Shown piece by piece: positions 9,423 to 18,752 of a stretch of 64,000 bases of DNA. Positions within the stretch are counted from its first letter, which is position 1, and every line of letters begins with the position of its first letter. A program made the position numbers and the translations under genes. The notes beneath the pieces are model-generated. The model was given only the letters and a program-made list of their open reading frames with translations, was not told where the DNA came from and searched no databases. Source of the stretch: Pukyongia sp963768085 (GTDB lineage Bacteria > Bacteroidota > Bacteroidia > Flavobacteriales > Flavobacteriaceae); NCBI GenBank assembly GCA_963768085.1, contig CAVYGO010000003.1:1798001-1862000 (forward strand), written 5' to 3'.

Positions 9423-12350
9423 ATGAATTTAAAAAACATTTTTGTGGCATTTGCTCTTATCTTTTGTGTAGGAGTGAGCGCCCAGGAAACTTTTCCGCCA
9501 AGTGAAATAATTACCGGAACTTATCTGGGTAAAACAATTCCACTTGGAGATTTTCCCACTGTGGAAAGTCAGATATACGGCGCCAAAGAACAAACAATGG
9601 TGCTTGATCAACTTAACACTACTTCAGGTAATCCTGTTGAGACCACAACAGTAATCCCTAACATGCAAACAGAACCAGGGCAGATCGAAACTATGCCCCT
9701 GGAGCAAAACTTTATCGGTGCTTCAGCTTCAGAAGCTGGAGGGGTATTTCCTCCGGATCCCACGGGAGCGGTAGGACCAAATCACTACTTACATTCGGTA
9801 AATTTATTAGTAAAGGTATTCGACAAGACCGGAACTTTATTGGCGGGACCAACGTCAATCGCGGCTTTCCTGGGTATTCCGAATAGTCCTGGTGATCCAA
9901 TTGTCCTATACGATCAATTGGCAGATCGCTATGTTATGAGTGCTTTTGGATCTTTAAACAATTCTTTGGTAATAGGAGTTTCTGACACTAGTGATCCTAT
10001 GGGAGCTTACAATGTGTATCAATATCAGTTCAGTGGTTTTCCGGATTATCCCAAGTATGGTGTATGGCACGATGGTTATTACGGAACAGTAAACCTGAAC
10101 GGACAAACAACACGAGGTTTCGTAATGGAGCGTAATGAGATGCTTATCGGGGGAGCGAGTCCACAAATACTTATTTTCACCCTTCCCGGAGTCATTGTAA
10201 ATCCAAACCAGGTAAAGAGCCCAGCGGCTGTAAATCTAACAGGAACTACAATAGATAATACCCAACCCGGACTAATTACTTATCTTCAGGATGATGGTTG
10301 GACGGGTGCTATTACCTTCGATCACTTGAAAGTATGGGAGATTGATATGGACTGGAGCAACCCGCCTAATTCAACAATATCAGCACCATTAGAGATCCCA
10401 ACAGATCCTTTTGATGCAGGAGAATTATTTGGTAATGGTAACGGAGCGCTTCGTCAGCCAGGAACAAATCAAAGACTTGCGGGTCATGGTGGTATTGTAT
10501 CCTTCCCGGCTAATTACCGTGATTTTGGAACTCATAAATCCTGGTTAATTACCTTCAACACTTTTATAGATGCTATGGAGACCGGAGGGATACGCTGGAT
10601 CGAACTTAGAACCGACGGCGTGAATCCTTGGACAATTTTCCAGGAAGGAACCTATGCTATATTAGATGGCAATAGCCGTTTAATGAGTAGTGCTGCTATG
10701 GATGCGGCAGGAAATATAGGCTTGGCGTATACGACTGGTAGCACCGGGCTTGCGCCTTCTTTACGTTATACAGGTCGATTCGATGGAGATGCTTTGGGAA
10801 CGATGACCATTGCCGAAACTACGATTATTGATGGTCCAGGTGTGAGAACTAACAGTAACAGGTATGGAGATTATTCGCATATTACCATGGACCCGAACAA
10901 CTTTACTTTCTGGTTCACTTCAGATTATTTTTCTTCCAATAACCAATGGAGAACACAAGTTGCGTCCTTCTCAATATCAGGAGGATTTGCGAATGATGTT
11001 GGTGTGATCGACATAATACAACCGGTTAACGGGTTGCTTACGAATGCTGAAACGGTGGAGGTTAGTATTCGAAACTTCGGATCCGCTTTACAAACGAATA
11101 TTCCTCTGGAATTGCGAGTGGACGGTAACCTGATCGCGACAGAGAGTTATATCGGTTCTGTAAATCCTAACGATGTAGACACCTATACATTTACAGCAAC
11201 TGTAGATATGTCTACACCGGGACAGGAATATGATGTTGAGGTTACAGCTATGTTGCCCGGAGATCAATTCAATGCGAATGATAGCTTCTCTAAGACGGTG
11301 AAACACTTACTTGGTGACGATGTTGGAACAATTGAAATAACGGCACCAGTTACTGGAATTGGATTAACAGCGACTGAAACTGTTACGCTAACCATCAAGA
11401 ACTTTGGTGCAAATCCACAGTCGAATTTCGACGTAGAATATGTTTTAGATGGAGGCACTCCTGTAGTAGAAACTTTTACAGGTACTATCAATTCTGAAGA
11501 AGAAATGACGTACGACTTCACTCAGACAGCAGATCTTTCAGATCTGGGATCATATACTTTTGACGCTACCACATCGCTAGGATCCGATCAGGATAATACC
11601 AACGATGCAGTAACCTCTGTGGTAGAGAATCAAATTTGTCAGCCTAGCGCAGATTGTTCTTTTGGTGACGGATTCACTTTGTTCAGTATTGCTGAAATCA
11701 ATAATCCTTCAGGATGTGAGGGATATGGAGACTTTACTAGCCAGGTGGCTAACCTCGAACCTAATCAAACCTATAGTTTAACCGTAACAACGGGATATGG
11801 AGATCAGCATATTACGGTTTGGATCGACTTTAATGATAATTTCTCATTTTCGGGGAGCGAACGCGTAGTAATAGATCATGTTATCGCACCAGGACAGGCT
11901 GCTGGTACTTATACTGAGACCTTCGACCTTGTTGTTCCTGCCGATGCGGCCCCTGGTCAGCATATCATGAGAGCTAAGTCGAACTGGCAAGCTCCGGTTC
12001 CGCCGAATGCATGTGCTCTGACTCAATATGGAGAAACAGAAGATTATACGGCAAATCTGGGTGTATTAAGTATTGCTGATCGCTCTATTCAAAATGGAGA
12101 GCTTATTGTAGTTTCCAAGCCGAATAATCAGTTTGAAGTAACCTTAGACACTGATTATGACGAAGGAGTATTCCTCGGGGTCTATAATGTTTTAGGACAG
12201 GAAATAGGATTCAATAAAAGACTTCCAAAAATTGATGGTAAGTATAAGTTGAACCTTGATATGTCTAAACTTGCAAGTGGAATGTACCTTCTGAAAATAG
12301 GTGGACAAACCACAACAGCGTATCGAACAGCGAGAATTATTGTGAAATAA
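9423..12350 (+). CDS. T9SS-secreted protein with CARDB-like repeats and GEVED domain
   Basis: A 975-residue exported protein. A signal peptide (to about residue 20, VGVSAQ) is followed by an approximately 470-residue region with conserved PPDPTGAVGPNHY and RYGDYSHITMDP motifs, probably a beta-propeller-like fold. Next come two CARDB-like Ig repeats (about 525-745), a GEVED domain (about 750-880, WIDFNDN) and a C-terminal T9SS type A sorting domain (NNQFEVTL... to IIVK). It should be secreted and anchored at the cell surface. Substrate unknown. The N-terminal region is shared with the next gene, so the two arose by duplication. The coding sequence is followed by a strong terminator. Confidence 0.85.
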   Translation: MNLKNIFVAFALIFCVGVSAQETFPPSEIITGTYLGKTIPLGDFPTVESQIYGAKEQTMVLDQLNTTSGNPVETTTVIPNMQTEPGQIETMPLEQNFIGASASEAGGVFPPDPTGAVGPNHYLHSVNLLVKVFDKTGTLLAGPTSIAAFLGIPNSPGDPIVLYDQLADRYVMSAFGSLNNSLVIGVSDTSDPMGAYNVYQYQFSGFPDYPKYGVWHDGYYGTVNLNGQTTRGFVMERNEMLIGGASPQILIFTLPGVIVNPNQVKSPAAVNLTGTTIDNTQPGLITYLQDDGWTGAITFDHLKVWEIDMDWSNPPNSTISAPLEIPTDPFDAGELFGNGNGALRQPGTNQRLAGHGGIVSFPANYRDFGTHKSWLITFNTFIDAMETGGIRWIELRTDGVNPWTIFQEGTYAILDGNSRLMSSAAMDAAGNIGLAYTTGSTGLAPSLRYTGRFDGDALGTMTIAETTIIDGPGVRTNSNRYGDYSHITMDPNNFTFWFTSDYFSSNNQWRTQVASFSISGGFANDVGVIDIIQPVNGLLTNAETVEVSIRNFGSALQTNIPLELRVDGNLIATESYIGSVNPNDVDTYTFTATVDMSTPGQEYDVEVTAMLPGDQFNANDSFSKTVKHLLGDDVGTIEITAPVTGIGLTATETVTLTIKNFGANPQSNFDVEYVLDGGTPVVETFTGTINSEEEMTYDFTQTADLSDLGSYTFDATTSLGSDQDNTNDAVTSVVENQICQPSADCSFGDGFTLFSIAEINNPSGCEGYGDFTSQVANLEPNQTYSLTVTTGYGDQHITVWIDFNDNFSFSGSERVVIDHVIAPGQAAGTYTETFDLVVPADAAPGQHIMRAKSNWQAPVPPNACALTQYGETEDYTANLGVLSIADRSIQNGELIVVSKPNNQFEVTLDTDYDEGVFLGVYNVLGQEIGFNKRLPKIDGKYKLNLDMSKLASGMYLLKIGGQTTTAYRTARIIVK

Positions 12351-12372
12351 CATTCTTCTATTATAATATTAA

Positions 12373-12400
12373 AAGGCGGCCAATGGCCGCCTTTTTTTTG
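12373..12400 (+). terminator. Rho-independent terminator
   Basis: The GC-rich stem GGCGGCC/GGCCGCC with a 3-nt loop is followed by eight T. It lies 23 bp after the upstream T9SS gene and separates it from its paralogue. Confidence 0.92.
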
Positions 12401-12470
12401 TAAAAATTTCATAATTACGGAAAGATTGCGGTCATTATTGGATATCTTGTAGATTCTAAAAAATAAATCA

Positions 12471-14315
12471 ATGAAAAATTTTTACTACCTGCTTGCTGCT
12501 ACACTTCTGTCAGTATCAGCGGGATTTGCACAGTCTGAATTTGAGGCTGAAACTATCGATTACGGAACATTCATGGGTGAAACATTACCATTGCGGGATT
12601 ATGAAACTGTGGATCCGGTTATTGATATGGATAATCCCATTATCATTCCTAATAATATGCGTAGAGCACCTAAGACCAATCTGGATGCCTTACCACTTGG
12701 TCCCGATCCATTAGCTCAGGTAACTGAACCCACCAGAAACCCTGAAGAGATCTTAGTGAATTTTGATGCTTCCAACAGAGGTGAAGCTGGAAACGCTATA
12801 CCACCTGATCCATCGGGAGCTGTGGGTCCAAATCACTATGTTCATGCAGTGAACCTGGTGGTAAAAATATTCGACAAGACGGGGAATGTGCTTGCCGGCC
12901 CAACTGCCTTAAGCACTTTCTTAAATTCAGGAAACAACGATGGAGATCCAATCGTAATGTACGACCAACTGGCCGACCGTTTCTTCGTAAGTCAGTTCCG
13001 GCAGAGTGATGATGCTTTGATAATCGGCGTGTCTACAACCCCGGATCCTACCGGGACGTATAACTTATACAGTTTTCCTTTAGACGCATTTCCGGATTAC
13101 CCGCACTATGGGGTATGGCCGGATGCATATTATTTAACCGCGAATAAATTTACCGGAAACAGAATATACGCCCTGGACCGTGCTGCCATGATTGCAGGGG
13201 CAGCGAATCCAGCAATTGTTGGGTTTAATCTTCCGGGTGTAGTCTTTAATCCGAATACCGTGTTTAGTCCGCAACCAGCTAATTTACTAGGAACTACGGC
13301 TCCGGCAAATGCACCTGGATATATTGCTCACATTCAAGATGATGGATGGCCCGGTGTTTCATTTGATCATGTTAAGATCTGGGAAATAAATGTTGATTTT
13401 GTAACACCTGGAAATTCCACTATTTCTGCTCCTGATTTGATTGCTCTTCAACCATTTGATGGAACTTTCTTCCCATTCGGAACAGGTGATATTTCTCAGC
13501 CTAACACGAGTCAACGAATCGATAGTCAGGCAGGCTTTATCTCTTATATGGCAAATTACCGAAGTTTTGCAGGGCATAATTCTTTCTTATTCAATTTCAA
13601 TGTAGATGTAGATGGAGCAAATCGCTCCGGGATTCGATGGGTTGAACTTCGAAATACAGGTAATGGTCCTTTCAGTGTTCATCAGGAAGGAACCTGGACA
13701 AGAAATGATGGTGAGAGCAGATTCATGGGGAGTATGGGGATGGATACGAGTGGTAATATAGCATTAGCGTATAGTATTGGTAGTGCAAATACGGCAGTTG
13801 GATTGCGATATACAGGCAGAGAAGATGGAGATCCTTTGGGACAGATGAGTTTCGAAGAGCAGGTGATCCAGGATGGTGTCGCCTGGCAATTGGGATCGAG
13901 TCGCTATGGTGATTATTCTCAAATGACCATGGACCCGGATGGTGAAACTTTCTGGTTCACTTCACAGTATTTCAAGTTTGTGAACCAATGGTACACTAAA
14001 GTTGCCGCGTTCAATCTTGAGAATATTCCTATTCTGAATACAGGTGATCTCACGAATGGTGATACACAAATGGCTATTTATCCTTTAAGCGAATCTGAAT
14101 ATGAGGTTTTCTTAACCAGCAATAAGGATCTGGGGAATGTACGATTTGAAGTCTTTGACATTCAGGGAAAAAATGTGTCAAAGGGTTCATTAGAAAATTC
14201 CGGAGATAACCACAGGGGAACTTTCAACCGAAGTTCGCTCGCCTCGGGGGTATACATTGTAAGAGCATCTAATAATGCGTCTTTTAACCAAAGCAAAAAA
14301 GTAATTATTAAATAA
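12471..14315 (+). CDS. T9SS-secreted protein, paralogue of the upstream gene
   Basis: A 614-residue exported protein with a signal peptide (SVSAGFAQ) and the same approximately 450-residue domain as the preceding gene (PPDPSGAVGPNHYVHAVNL, RYGDYSQMTMDPDG). It is followed directly by a T9SS type A sorting domain (MAIYPLSESEYEV to KKVIIK). It lacks the CARDB-like repeats and GEVED domain of its neighbour. The terminator between the genes implies separate transcription. The enzymatic or binding role of the shared domain is not evident from motifs. Confidence 0.83.
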   Translation: MKNFYYLLAATLLSVSAGFAQSEFEAETIDYGTFMGETLPLRDYETVDPVIDMDNPIIIPNNMRRAPKTNLDALPLGPDPLAQVTEPTRNPEEILVNFDASNRGEAGNAIPPDPSGAVGPNHYVHAVNLVVKIFDKTGNVLAGPTALSTFLNSGNNDGDPIVMYDQLADRFFVSQFRQSDDALIIGVSTTPDPTGTYNLYSFPLDAFPDYPHYGVWPDAYYLTANKFTGNRIYALDRAAMIAGAANPAIVGFNLPGVVFNPNTVFSPQPANLLGTTAPANAPGYIAHIQDDGWPGVSFDHVKIWEINVDFVTPGNSTISAPDLIALQPFDGTFFPFGTGDISQPNTSQRIDSQAGFISYMANYRSFAGHNSFLFNFNVDVDGANRSGIRWVELRNTGNGPFSVHQEGTWTRNDGESRFMGSMGMDTSGNIALAYSIGSANTAVGLRYTGREDGDPLGQMSFEEQVIQDGVAWQLGSSRYGDYSQMTMDPDGETFWFTSQYFKFVNQWYTKVAAFNLENIPILNTGDLTNGDTQMAIYPLSESEYEVFLTSNKDLGNVRFEVFDIQGKNVSKGSLENSGDNHRGTFNRSSLASGVYIVRASNNASFNQSKKVIIK

Positions 14316-14342
14316 ACCTTTTAAGTATATTTAATTGAAAAA

Positions 14343-14369
14343 GCCTTCCATATCAGGAAGGTTTTTTTG
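14343..14369 (+). terminator. Rho-independent terminator between convergent genes
   Basis: GCCTTCC/GGAAGG stem with the loop ATATCA, followed by seven T. It ends the T9SS gene just before the convergent methyltransferase gene, whose stop is at 14374. Confidence 0.88.
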
Positions 14370-14373
14370 TTGA

Positions 14374-15585
14374 TCATTTTTTCTTCTGAAGTAAAGCCAT
14401 ATAGAAACCATCGAACCCGCTTTTCGCTGGAGAAACCTTTTCTTCGCTTACTAAGGTAAACGCTTCACCGGCTTCCGCAGATAAAAATTTGGCGACCTGG
14501 TTCTCGTTTTCCGATGGTAGAATAGAGCAGGTGGCATAAAGAAGCTGTCCACCCGGTTTCACCATCCTGGAATAACTTTCAAGTATTTCCTGCTGCGTCT
14601 TTTGAATAGATTCCAGAAATTCAGCGGATAATTTCCATTTGGTGTCCGGGTTTCTTCGTAAAACACCCAATCCCGTACAAGGGGCGTCGATTAACACCTT
14701 ATCTGCTTTATCGATCAGTTTCTTTATTACCTTGGTGGAACCGATTAAACGGGTTTCAATATTATGAGCTCCGTTTCGTCTTGCCCGCCGCTTTAATTCG
14801 GTTAATTTGTTTTCGTAGATATCCAGGGCAATTACCTGTCCTTTATTTTCCATGAGAGCGGCCAGGTGAAGACTTTTGCCTCCGGCACCGGCACAGGCAT
14901 CCACGACGCGCATTCCGGGCTTAGGATCGAGTATTTCAGCTACTTTTTGAGACGATGCATCCTGCACTTCAAACCAACCGTCCTTAAAGGCTTTGGTAGA
15001 GAAGACATTCGCTCTTTCTTTCAATTTTAAGGCTGAAGGATATCCCTTAATAGTCTCTGTATCAAAATTTTCATCAGCAAGCGCCATTTGCAAATCTTTG
15101 ATATTTGTTTTTAAGGTATTTACACGAAGTATAACATCTGCCAGGGAATTCAGAGCATGAATCTCCTTTTCCCATCGCTTACCAAGCTCTCTCTCACCTA
15201 GATCGTCCAACCAATCCGGAATAGACTCACGAATCTTCCTCGTTTTCGAAAGTTCATCGAATCGACCTTTGATCCTTCGGGTTGGAGTCCCATCGAATTG
15301 AGGCCAGTCGGGAAGAATAATTCCTTTCAGAATGGCCCATACTGTAAATAATCGAAATAAATTGGTCCTGTCAAAAGGCTCTTTTACATCAGCAATTTCA
15401 GCATATAAGCGTTTCCACCGAACGATGTCGTAGGTAGTTTCCGCTATAAAACTTCGATCTCTCGACCCCCAGCGCTTATCACGTTTAAGTGTATTTCTTA
15501 AAACCTTATCCGCCTGTTTCTTTTCATTAAAGATCTGATGTAGCGAATCCACAGTTGCAAATACGAGATTTCGATGTAATTTCAT
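14374..15585 (-). CDS. RsmB/NOP-type RNA (cytosine-5) methyltransferase
   Basis: SAM-dependent RNA m5C methyltransferase, probably of 16S rRNA, 403 residues from the ATG at complement 15583-15585 (MKLHRNLVFATVD). An upstream in-frame ATG at 15648 would add 21 atypical residues. Motif I DACAGAGGKSLHLA, motif IV DAPCTGLGVLRRNPD and motif VI YATCSILPSENE are present, with both catalytic cysteines (PC and TC). An N-terminal NusB-like helical part precedes them. It is divergent from the Ycf48-like gene. Assignment to RsmB itself rather than a related NOP enzyme is by family resemblance. Confidence 0.88.
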   Translation of the reverse strand: MKLHRNLVFATVDSLHQIFNEKKQADKVLRNTLKRDKRWGSRDRSFIAETTYDIVRWKRLYAEIADVKEPFDRTNLFRLFTVWAILKGIILPDWPQFDGTPTRRIKGRFDELSKTRKIRESIPDWLDDLGERELGKRWEKEIHALNSLADVILRVNTLKTNIKDLQMALADENFDTETIKGYPSALKLKERANVFSTKAFKDGWFEVQDASSQKVAEILDPKPGMRVVDACAGAGGKSLHLAALMENKGQVIALDIYENKLTELKRRARRNGAHNIETRLIGSTKVIKKLIDKADKVLIDAPCTGLGVLRRNPDTKWKLSAEFLESIQKTQQEILESYSRMVKPGGQLLYATCSILPSENENQVAKFLSAEAGEAFTLVSEEKVSPAKSGFDGFYMALLQKKK

Positions 15586-15657
15586 GAAGGTATTATTGGA
15601 AGGCAAAGGTATTATAATGCAATGAATACTTTTAGTTACTTTTGGCAAAAATATTTT

Positions 15658-16698
15658 ATGCGTTGGCTCCTTGTCATTTTAATCACTTTTTCGTTAACCT
15701 CCTGCGATTTAAATAGTTCAAAGGAATTCACTTCAGTGGAAATTATTCCCGTTTTTCAGGATAGCCTGAGTATTCGGGCGATTGCACCCCTGGACGATCA
15801 GCGAGTATGGTTCGCAGCGAACGCTGGCAGAGTTGGACTCATCGATAGCCTTACACCTAAACTCGCTACCATTAAATACGAAGATACCTTATTGGCATTT
15901 CGATCTATTGCCGCCATCCGGAATTCGGTCTTCGTTCTAAGTGTGGCGAACCCGGCGGTATTGTACAAGATAGGATTCGATGGAGAATCGGCCACAAATA
16001 TCGAAGAAGTATACAAAGAGACTGGGGAGAAGGTATTTTACGATTCCATGGCCTTCTGGAACGATTCCGACGGAATAGCTATTGGAGATCCCACGGAAGA
16101 TTGCTTTTCAATAATTATTACACGGGATGGAGGGAATACCTGGAATAAGCTTCGCTGTTCGGATTTACCCAAGGTTGATACAGGAGAAGCGGCGTTCGCA
16201 GCTAGTAACTCAAATATTGCCTTGTATGGTGATCATGTATGGTTCGTTTCGGGAGGAAAGCGCGCACGGGTCTTTCATTCACCGGATAAGGGCATAACCT
16301 GGGAGGTGTTTAACACACCGATCATTCAGGGTAAGGCAATGACGGGTATTTATTCGGTGGATTTTTTCGATGATAAAAAAGGAGTGATATTCGGTGGGAA
16401 CTGGGACGAAAAAGATTTTAATGAAGGTAATAAGGCGATAACAACTAATGGTGGTGAAACCTGGACATTGGTAAGCAATGGTTCCGGACCAGGTTACAGA
16501 TCATCCGTGCGCTTTATACCCGGAACAAACGGTGAAGGGATCGTGGCAGTGGGATCTCCCGGAATATCGTATAGTCCGGATGGCGGAGAAAGCTGGACCG
16601 AACTCTCTTCAGCAGGATATTATGCCATCGAATTTGTGAACGATACCCTGGCGTTTGCGTCGGGGCGCAACAGGATCGTCAAGCTTATTTTTAAATAG
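15658..16698 (+). CDS. Ycf48-like / BNR-repeat lipoprotein
   Basis: A 346-residue lipoprotein: signal peptide MRWLLVILITFSLTSC with Cys16 as the lipidation site, then a beta-propeller with BNR-type repeats (TRDGGNTWNK, SPDKGITWEV, TTNGGETWTL, SPDGGESWTE). The family resembles the photosystem assembly factor Ycf48, but in non-phototrophs the role is unknown, and it is often labelled oxidoreductase without support. I chose the ATG at 15658 because the TACTTTTG -7 element (15637-15644) lies between it and the more upstream ATG at 15622. Confidence 0.82.
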   Translation: MRWLLVILITFSLTSCDLNSSKEFTSVEIIPVFQDSLSIRAIAPLDDQRVWFAANAGRVGLIDSLTPKLATIKYEDTLLAFRSIAAIRNSVFVLSVANPAVLYKIGFDGESATNIEEVYKETGEKVFYDSMAFWNDSDGIAIGDPTEDCFSIIITRDGGNTWNKLRCSDLPKVDTGEAAFAASNSNIALYGDHVWFVSGGKRARVFHSPDKGITWEVFNTPIIQGKAMTGIYSVDFFDDKKGVIFGGNWDEKDFNEGNKAITTNGGETWTLVSNGSGPGYRSSVRFIPGTNGEGIVAVGSPGISYSPDGGESWTELSSAGYYAIEFVNDTLAFASGRNRIVKLIFK

Positions 16699-16717
16699 CC
16701 TTTCCGATCCGCAGACC

Positions 16718-17161
16718 TTATTGTTTCCTGTTATTTCCCCGACGTTGTTTTAGTTTTTCCATGAGGATCTTTCTGAAATCCTCCTCCGCTTTGTGAAGCC
16801 TGAGAATTTTTTGTGGAGGTATAACGCCACGTAATTCCAGTACCATTTCTTTTTGATGTTCTATCTGACTTACTTTAAAAGCCAGAATTTTGTCGATTAG
16901 ATCGTTAGCTTCGGAGTCGCTTACCGAATTCACATCACCGTTTACAACAGACATAACTTCACGGCGTTCTTGCTTTCTTAGCGTTTCCATTTGCGCGCTA
17001 TGCTTGTTATAAATTGGCCAGAATTTCTCAGCTTCCGCTGATGTTAGATCCAGTGCCTGTGTGATATGGGCAGTTCTAAGGGCTTTAATACGGTCATTAT
17101 TGCCCCTTTGCGCATGTACTGCTGTAGTGACCAATAAAAGTATGAGTATTAGGTTTTTCAT
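16718..17161 (-). CDS. Spy/CpxP-like periplasmic protein in a sigma-factor operon
   Basis: 147 residues with a signal peptide (MKNLILILLLVTTAVHAQ), then an all-helical, charged, coiled-coil-like protein (ALDLTSAEAEKFWPIYNKH, EEDFRKILMEKL). The LTxxEAxKFWPIY pattern is common in small Bacteroidetes periplasmic proteins encoded beside ECF sigma factors and resembles Spy/CpxP (LTxxQ) stress chaperones. It is last in a three-gene operon, 2 bp after the membrane protein gene. Sensor or chaperone function is inferred. Confidence 0.7.
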   Translation of the reverse strand: MKNLILILLLVTTAVHAQRGNNDRIKALRTAHITQALDLTSAEAEKFWPIYNKHSAQMETLRKQERREVMSVVNGDVNSVSDSEANDLIDKILAFKVSQIEHQKEMVLELRGVIPPQKILRLHKAEEDFRKILMEKLKQRRGNNRKQ

Positions 17162-17163
17162 TT

Positions 17164-17658
17164 TTATTCTATTAATAATGAGGTTTCGTCTAAATTATCA
17201 AGTAAGTAATCTTCCAGGCTCTCTTCGGAAATCACTTCCGAGGGTATTGTTATATCACTGATATCTTCTTCTTCAAGCAAGGCCATTACGTCATAGCTGT
17301 CTACGTCCATCCCTCCTTCATAAATATATTCCTCTATGGCATTTGCAGAAAGATCCTCAATCGACTGATCACTTCCCAAACCATTGACCAGGGAGATAAT
17401 TAAAACAAGTGATGCTGCAATTCCAGACACATACCATAGTGTTTTGCTTCGAAAAAGCGGGATGATCTTTGGCCTTCCAGTTTCAGTGACATGAGACATC
17501 ACACGCTCCTCAACCTGCCCGAAATAACCTTCCGGAGTTTTGAACCCGTTGGTCTTTGGTAAGTTGTCCTCCATGACTTTCAACATCATTCGGTCCTCGA
17601 AGTTTTTGAAGTATCCTTCAGGAAGGTGTAAGCCCGATTTGTTTTTCTTTTCTTTCAT
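17164..17658 (-). CDS. Single-pass membrane protein, putative anti-sigma factor
   Basis: 164 residues. The cytoplasmic part has two copies of an LPEGYFKNFEDRMM-like motif (LPEGYFKNFEDR; TPEGYFGQVEER), then one transmembrane helix (about 79-97, LWYVSGIAASLVLIISLV), then an acidic extracytoplasmic tail. It lies between a sigma factor gene (23 bp before) and a periplasmic Spy-like gene, as an anti-sigma factor would. It has no recognised zinc anti-sigma motif, so the role is inferred from order and topology. Confidence 0.65.
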   Translation of the reverse strand: MKEKKNKSGLHLPEGYFKNFEDRMMLKVMEDNLPKTNGFKTPEGYFGQVEERVMSHVTETGRPKIIPLFRSKTLWYVSGIAASLVLIISLVNGLGSDQSIEDLSANAIEEYIYEGGMDVDSYDVMALLEEEDISDITIPSEVISEESLEDYLLDNLDETSLLIE

Positions 17659-17681
17659 TCGTTTATTCGACTTTTTTCTTC

Positions 17682-18233
17682 TTAAATGGTTTCATTGTTT
17701 TTAAGAAAGGCCGTAATTTTCTTTACGGCGATATGATAACTACTCTTTAAACCTCCTACCGAAGTTTCAAGGATCTCAGACAGTTCTTCGTAGGTGTGAT
17801 CTTCGAAGTACTTCATATTGAATACGAGTTGCTGTTTCTCCGGGAGTGTTGCAATAGCACGTTGGAGTTTAATTTCTATAGCCCCTCCTTCAAAATATAC
17901 ATCGCTTTCCAGGTTTTCTATGGCGCGATCCTTAACTTCTTCCAGGGTGATGTTGTTTCTTTTTGCCCGTTTGTTCATAAAAGTGATAGCCTCGTTGGTC
18001 GCGATACGATACATCCAGGTATATAATTTACTGTCACCTTTAAAGGAATCGATATTTCTAAACACCTTTATAAAGGTATTCTGAAGTACATCGTCGGTAT
18101 CGTCATGATTCAACACCATATTCCGTATATGCCAATAAAGGCGCTCCTTGTACTTAGATACAAGATTTCTGAAGGCCTTTTCCTTGTTCATTTCCGATTT
18201 AAGAGCGCTAACCAGCGCTTGCTCCTGCACCAC
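17682..18233 (-). CDS. RNA polymerase sigma factor, sigma-70 (ECF) family
   Basis: 183 residues with region 2 (DDTDDVLQNTFIKVFRNIDSF, then YTWMYRIATNEA) and region 4 (LPEKQQLVFNMKYFEDHTYEELSEIL). It heads the operon with a putative anti-sigma membrane protein and a Spy-like periplasmic protein, suggesting an envelope stress response. A dyad CTTAGA-N9-TCTAAG (18251-18271) lies about 20 bp upstream of its start and could be an autoregulatory site. Confidence 0.9.
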   Translation of the reverse strand: MVQEQALVSALKSEMNKEKAFRNLVSKYKERLYWHIRNMVLNHDDTDDVLQNTFIKVFRNIDSFKGDSKLYTWMYRIATNEAITFMNKRAKRNNITLEEVKDRAIENLESDVYFEGGAIEIKLQRAIATLPEKQQLVFNMKYFEDHTYEELSEILETSVGGLKSSYHIAVKKITAFLKNNETI

Positions 18234-18250
18234 GAATTGATGATTTTATC

Positions 18251-18271
18251 CTTAGACTAAAGTAATCTAAG
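18251..18271. promoter_or_regulatory. Dyad upstream of the sigma operon
   Basis: Inverted repeat CTTAGA-N9-TCTAAG, 17-38 bp before the sigma factor start codon. Possible operator; no further support. Confidence 0.25.
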
Positions 18272-18402
18272 AAGGTTTAATACCCGTATTTACTATTAGA
18301 TTTCATATAAAATTGTTAAAAATCATCGATAAAAGGAAATAATTATCGATTAAATGCCAAAATATTTTATTTGTAGGAAAATATTTACTAATTTTGACTC
18401 AT

Positions 18403-18491
18403 ACTTCTTATGTATATGTTCTTTATTATTAGCCCCAACTGTAATAAAGACAATCTAAACGGGCCTAAGCGGGGGCTGGCCCGTTTTTTTT
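18403..18491 (+). ncRNA. Candidate small RNA with own promoter and terminator
   Basis: Within the 519-bp non-coding stretch 18234-18752. TAATTTTG (18389-18396) fits the -7 consensus, though the upstream TTTG is only 15 bp away. About 60 bp further a strong terminator follows (ACGGGCC/GGCCCGT stem 18459-18484, then eight T). No open reading frame fits. An alternative pairing AGCCCC (18431-18436) with GGGGCT (18472-18477) competes with the terminator. The T run on one side only supports plus-strand transcription, unrelated to the minus-strand genes on both sides. The rest of the stretch (18272-18388, 18492-18639) shows nothing I can name. Confidence 0.45.
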
Positions 18492-18639
18492 ATGCTTAAT
18501 ACTCAAGGATCCATTTTAACACAAATTCTGCTATATGTAGGAAAAAACCTAGCATTAGCCTTTTAAAACATCGATGAAATACACAATGAACAGACTAAGT
18601 GTTAATTTTATTTGGTAGTTTCAATTAGAGAATATATAT

Positions 18640-18731
18640 TAGCGTCATACTTATGATAATTACCGTTGCCGTGTGCCCCAAATACGGTAACAAAATTGAA
18701 AAGAGCGGAGCCCCAACCGCTCTTTTTTTTT
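18640..18731 (+). ncRNA. Candidate small RNA or bidirectional terminator
   Basis: Two consecutive hairpins: TTACCGT/ACGGTAA (18660-18690) and AGAGCGG/CCGCTCT (18702-18723) followed by nine T. It could be a short plus-strand RNA, but no clear TAnnTTTG is present. The second hairpin also lies 30 bp after the stop of the minus-strand exporter gene and is followed there by TTTT, so it may simply terminate that gene. Confidence 0.35.
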
Positions 18732-18752
18732 ATGCAGTACATTGAGTAGAAA

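Noticed and set aside
18640..18731. tRNA or 6S-like RNA
   Set aside because: No cloverleaf or CCA-like end; two simple hairpins only.
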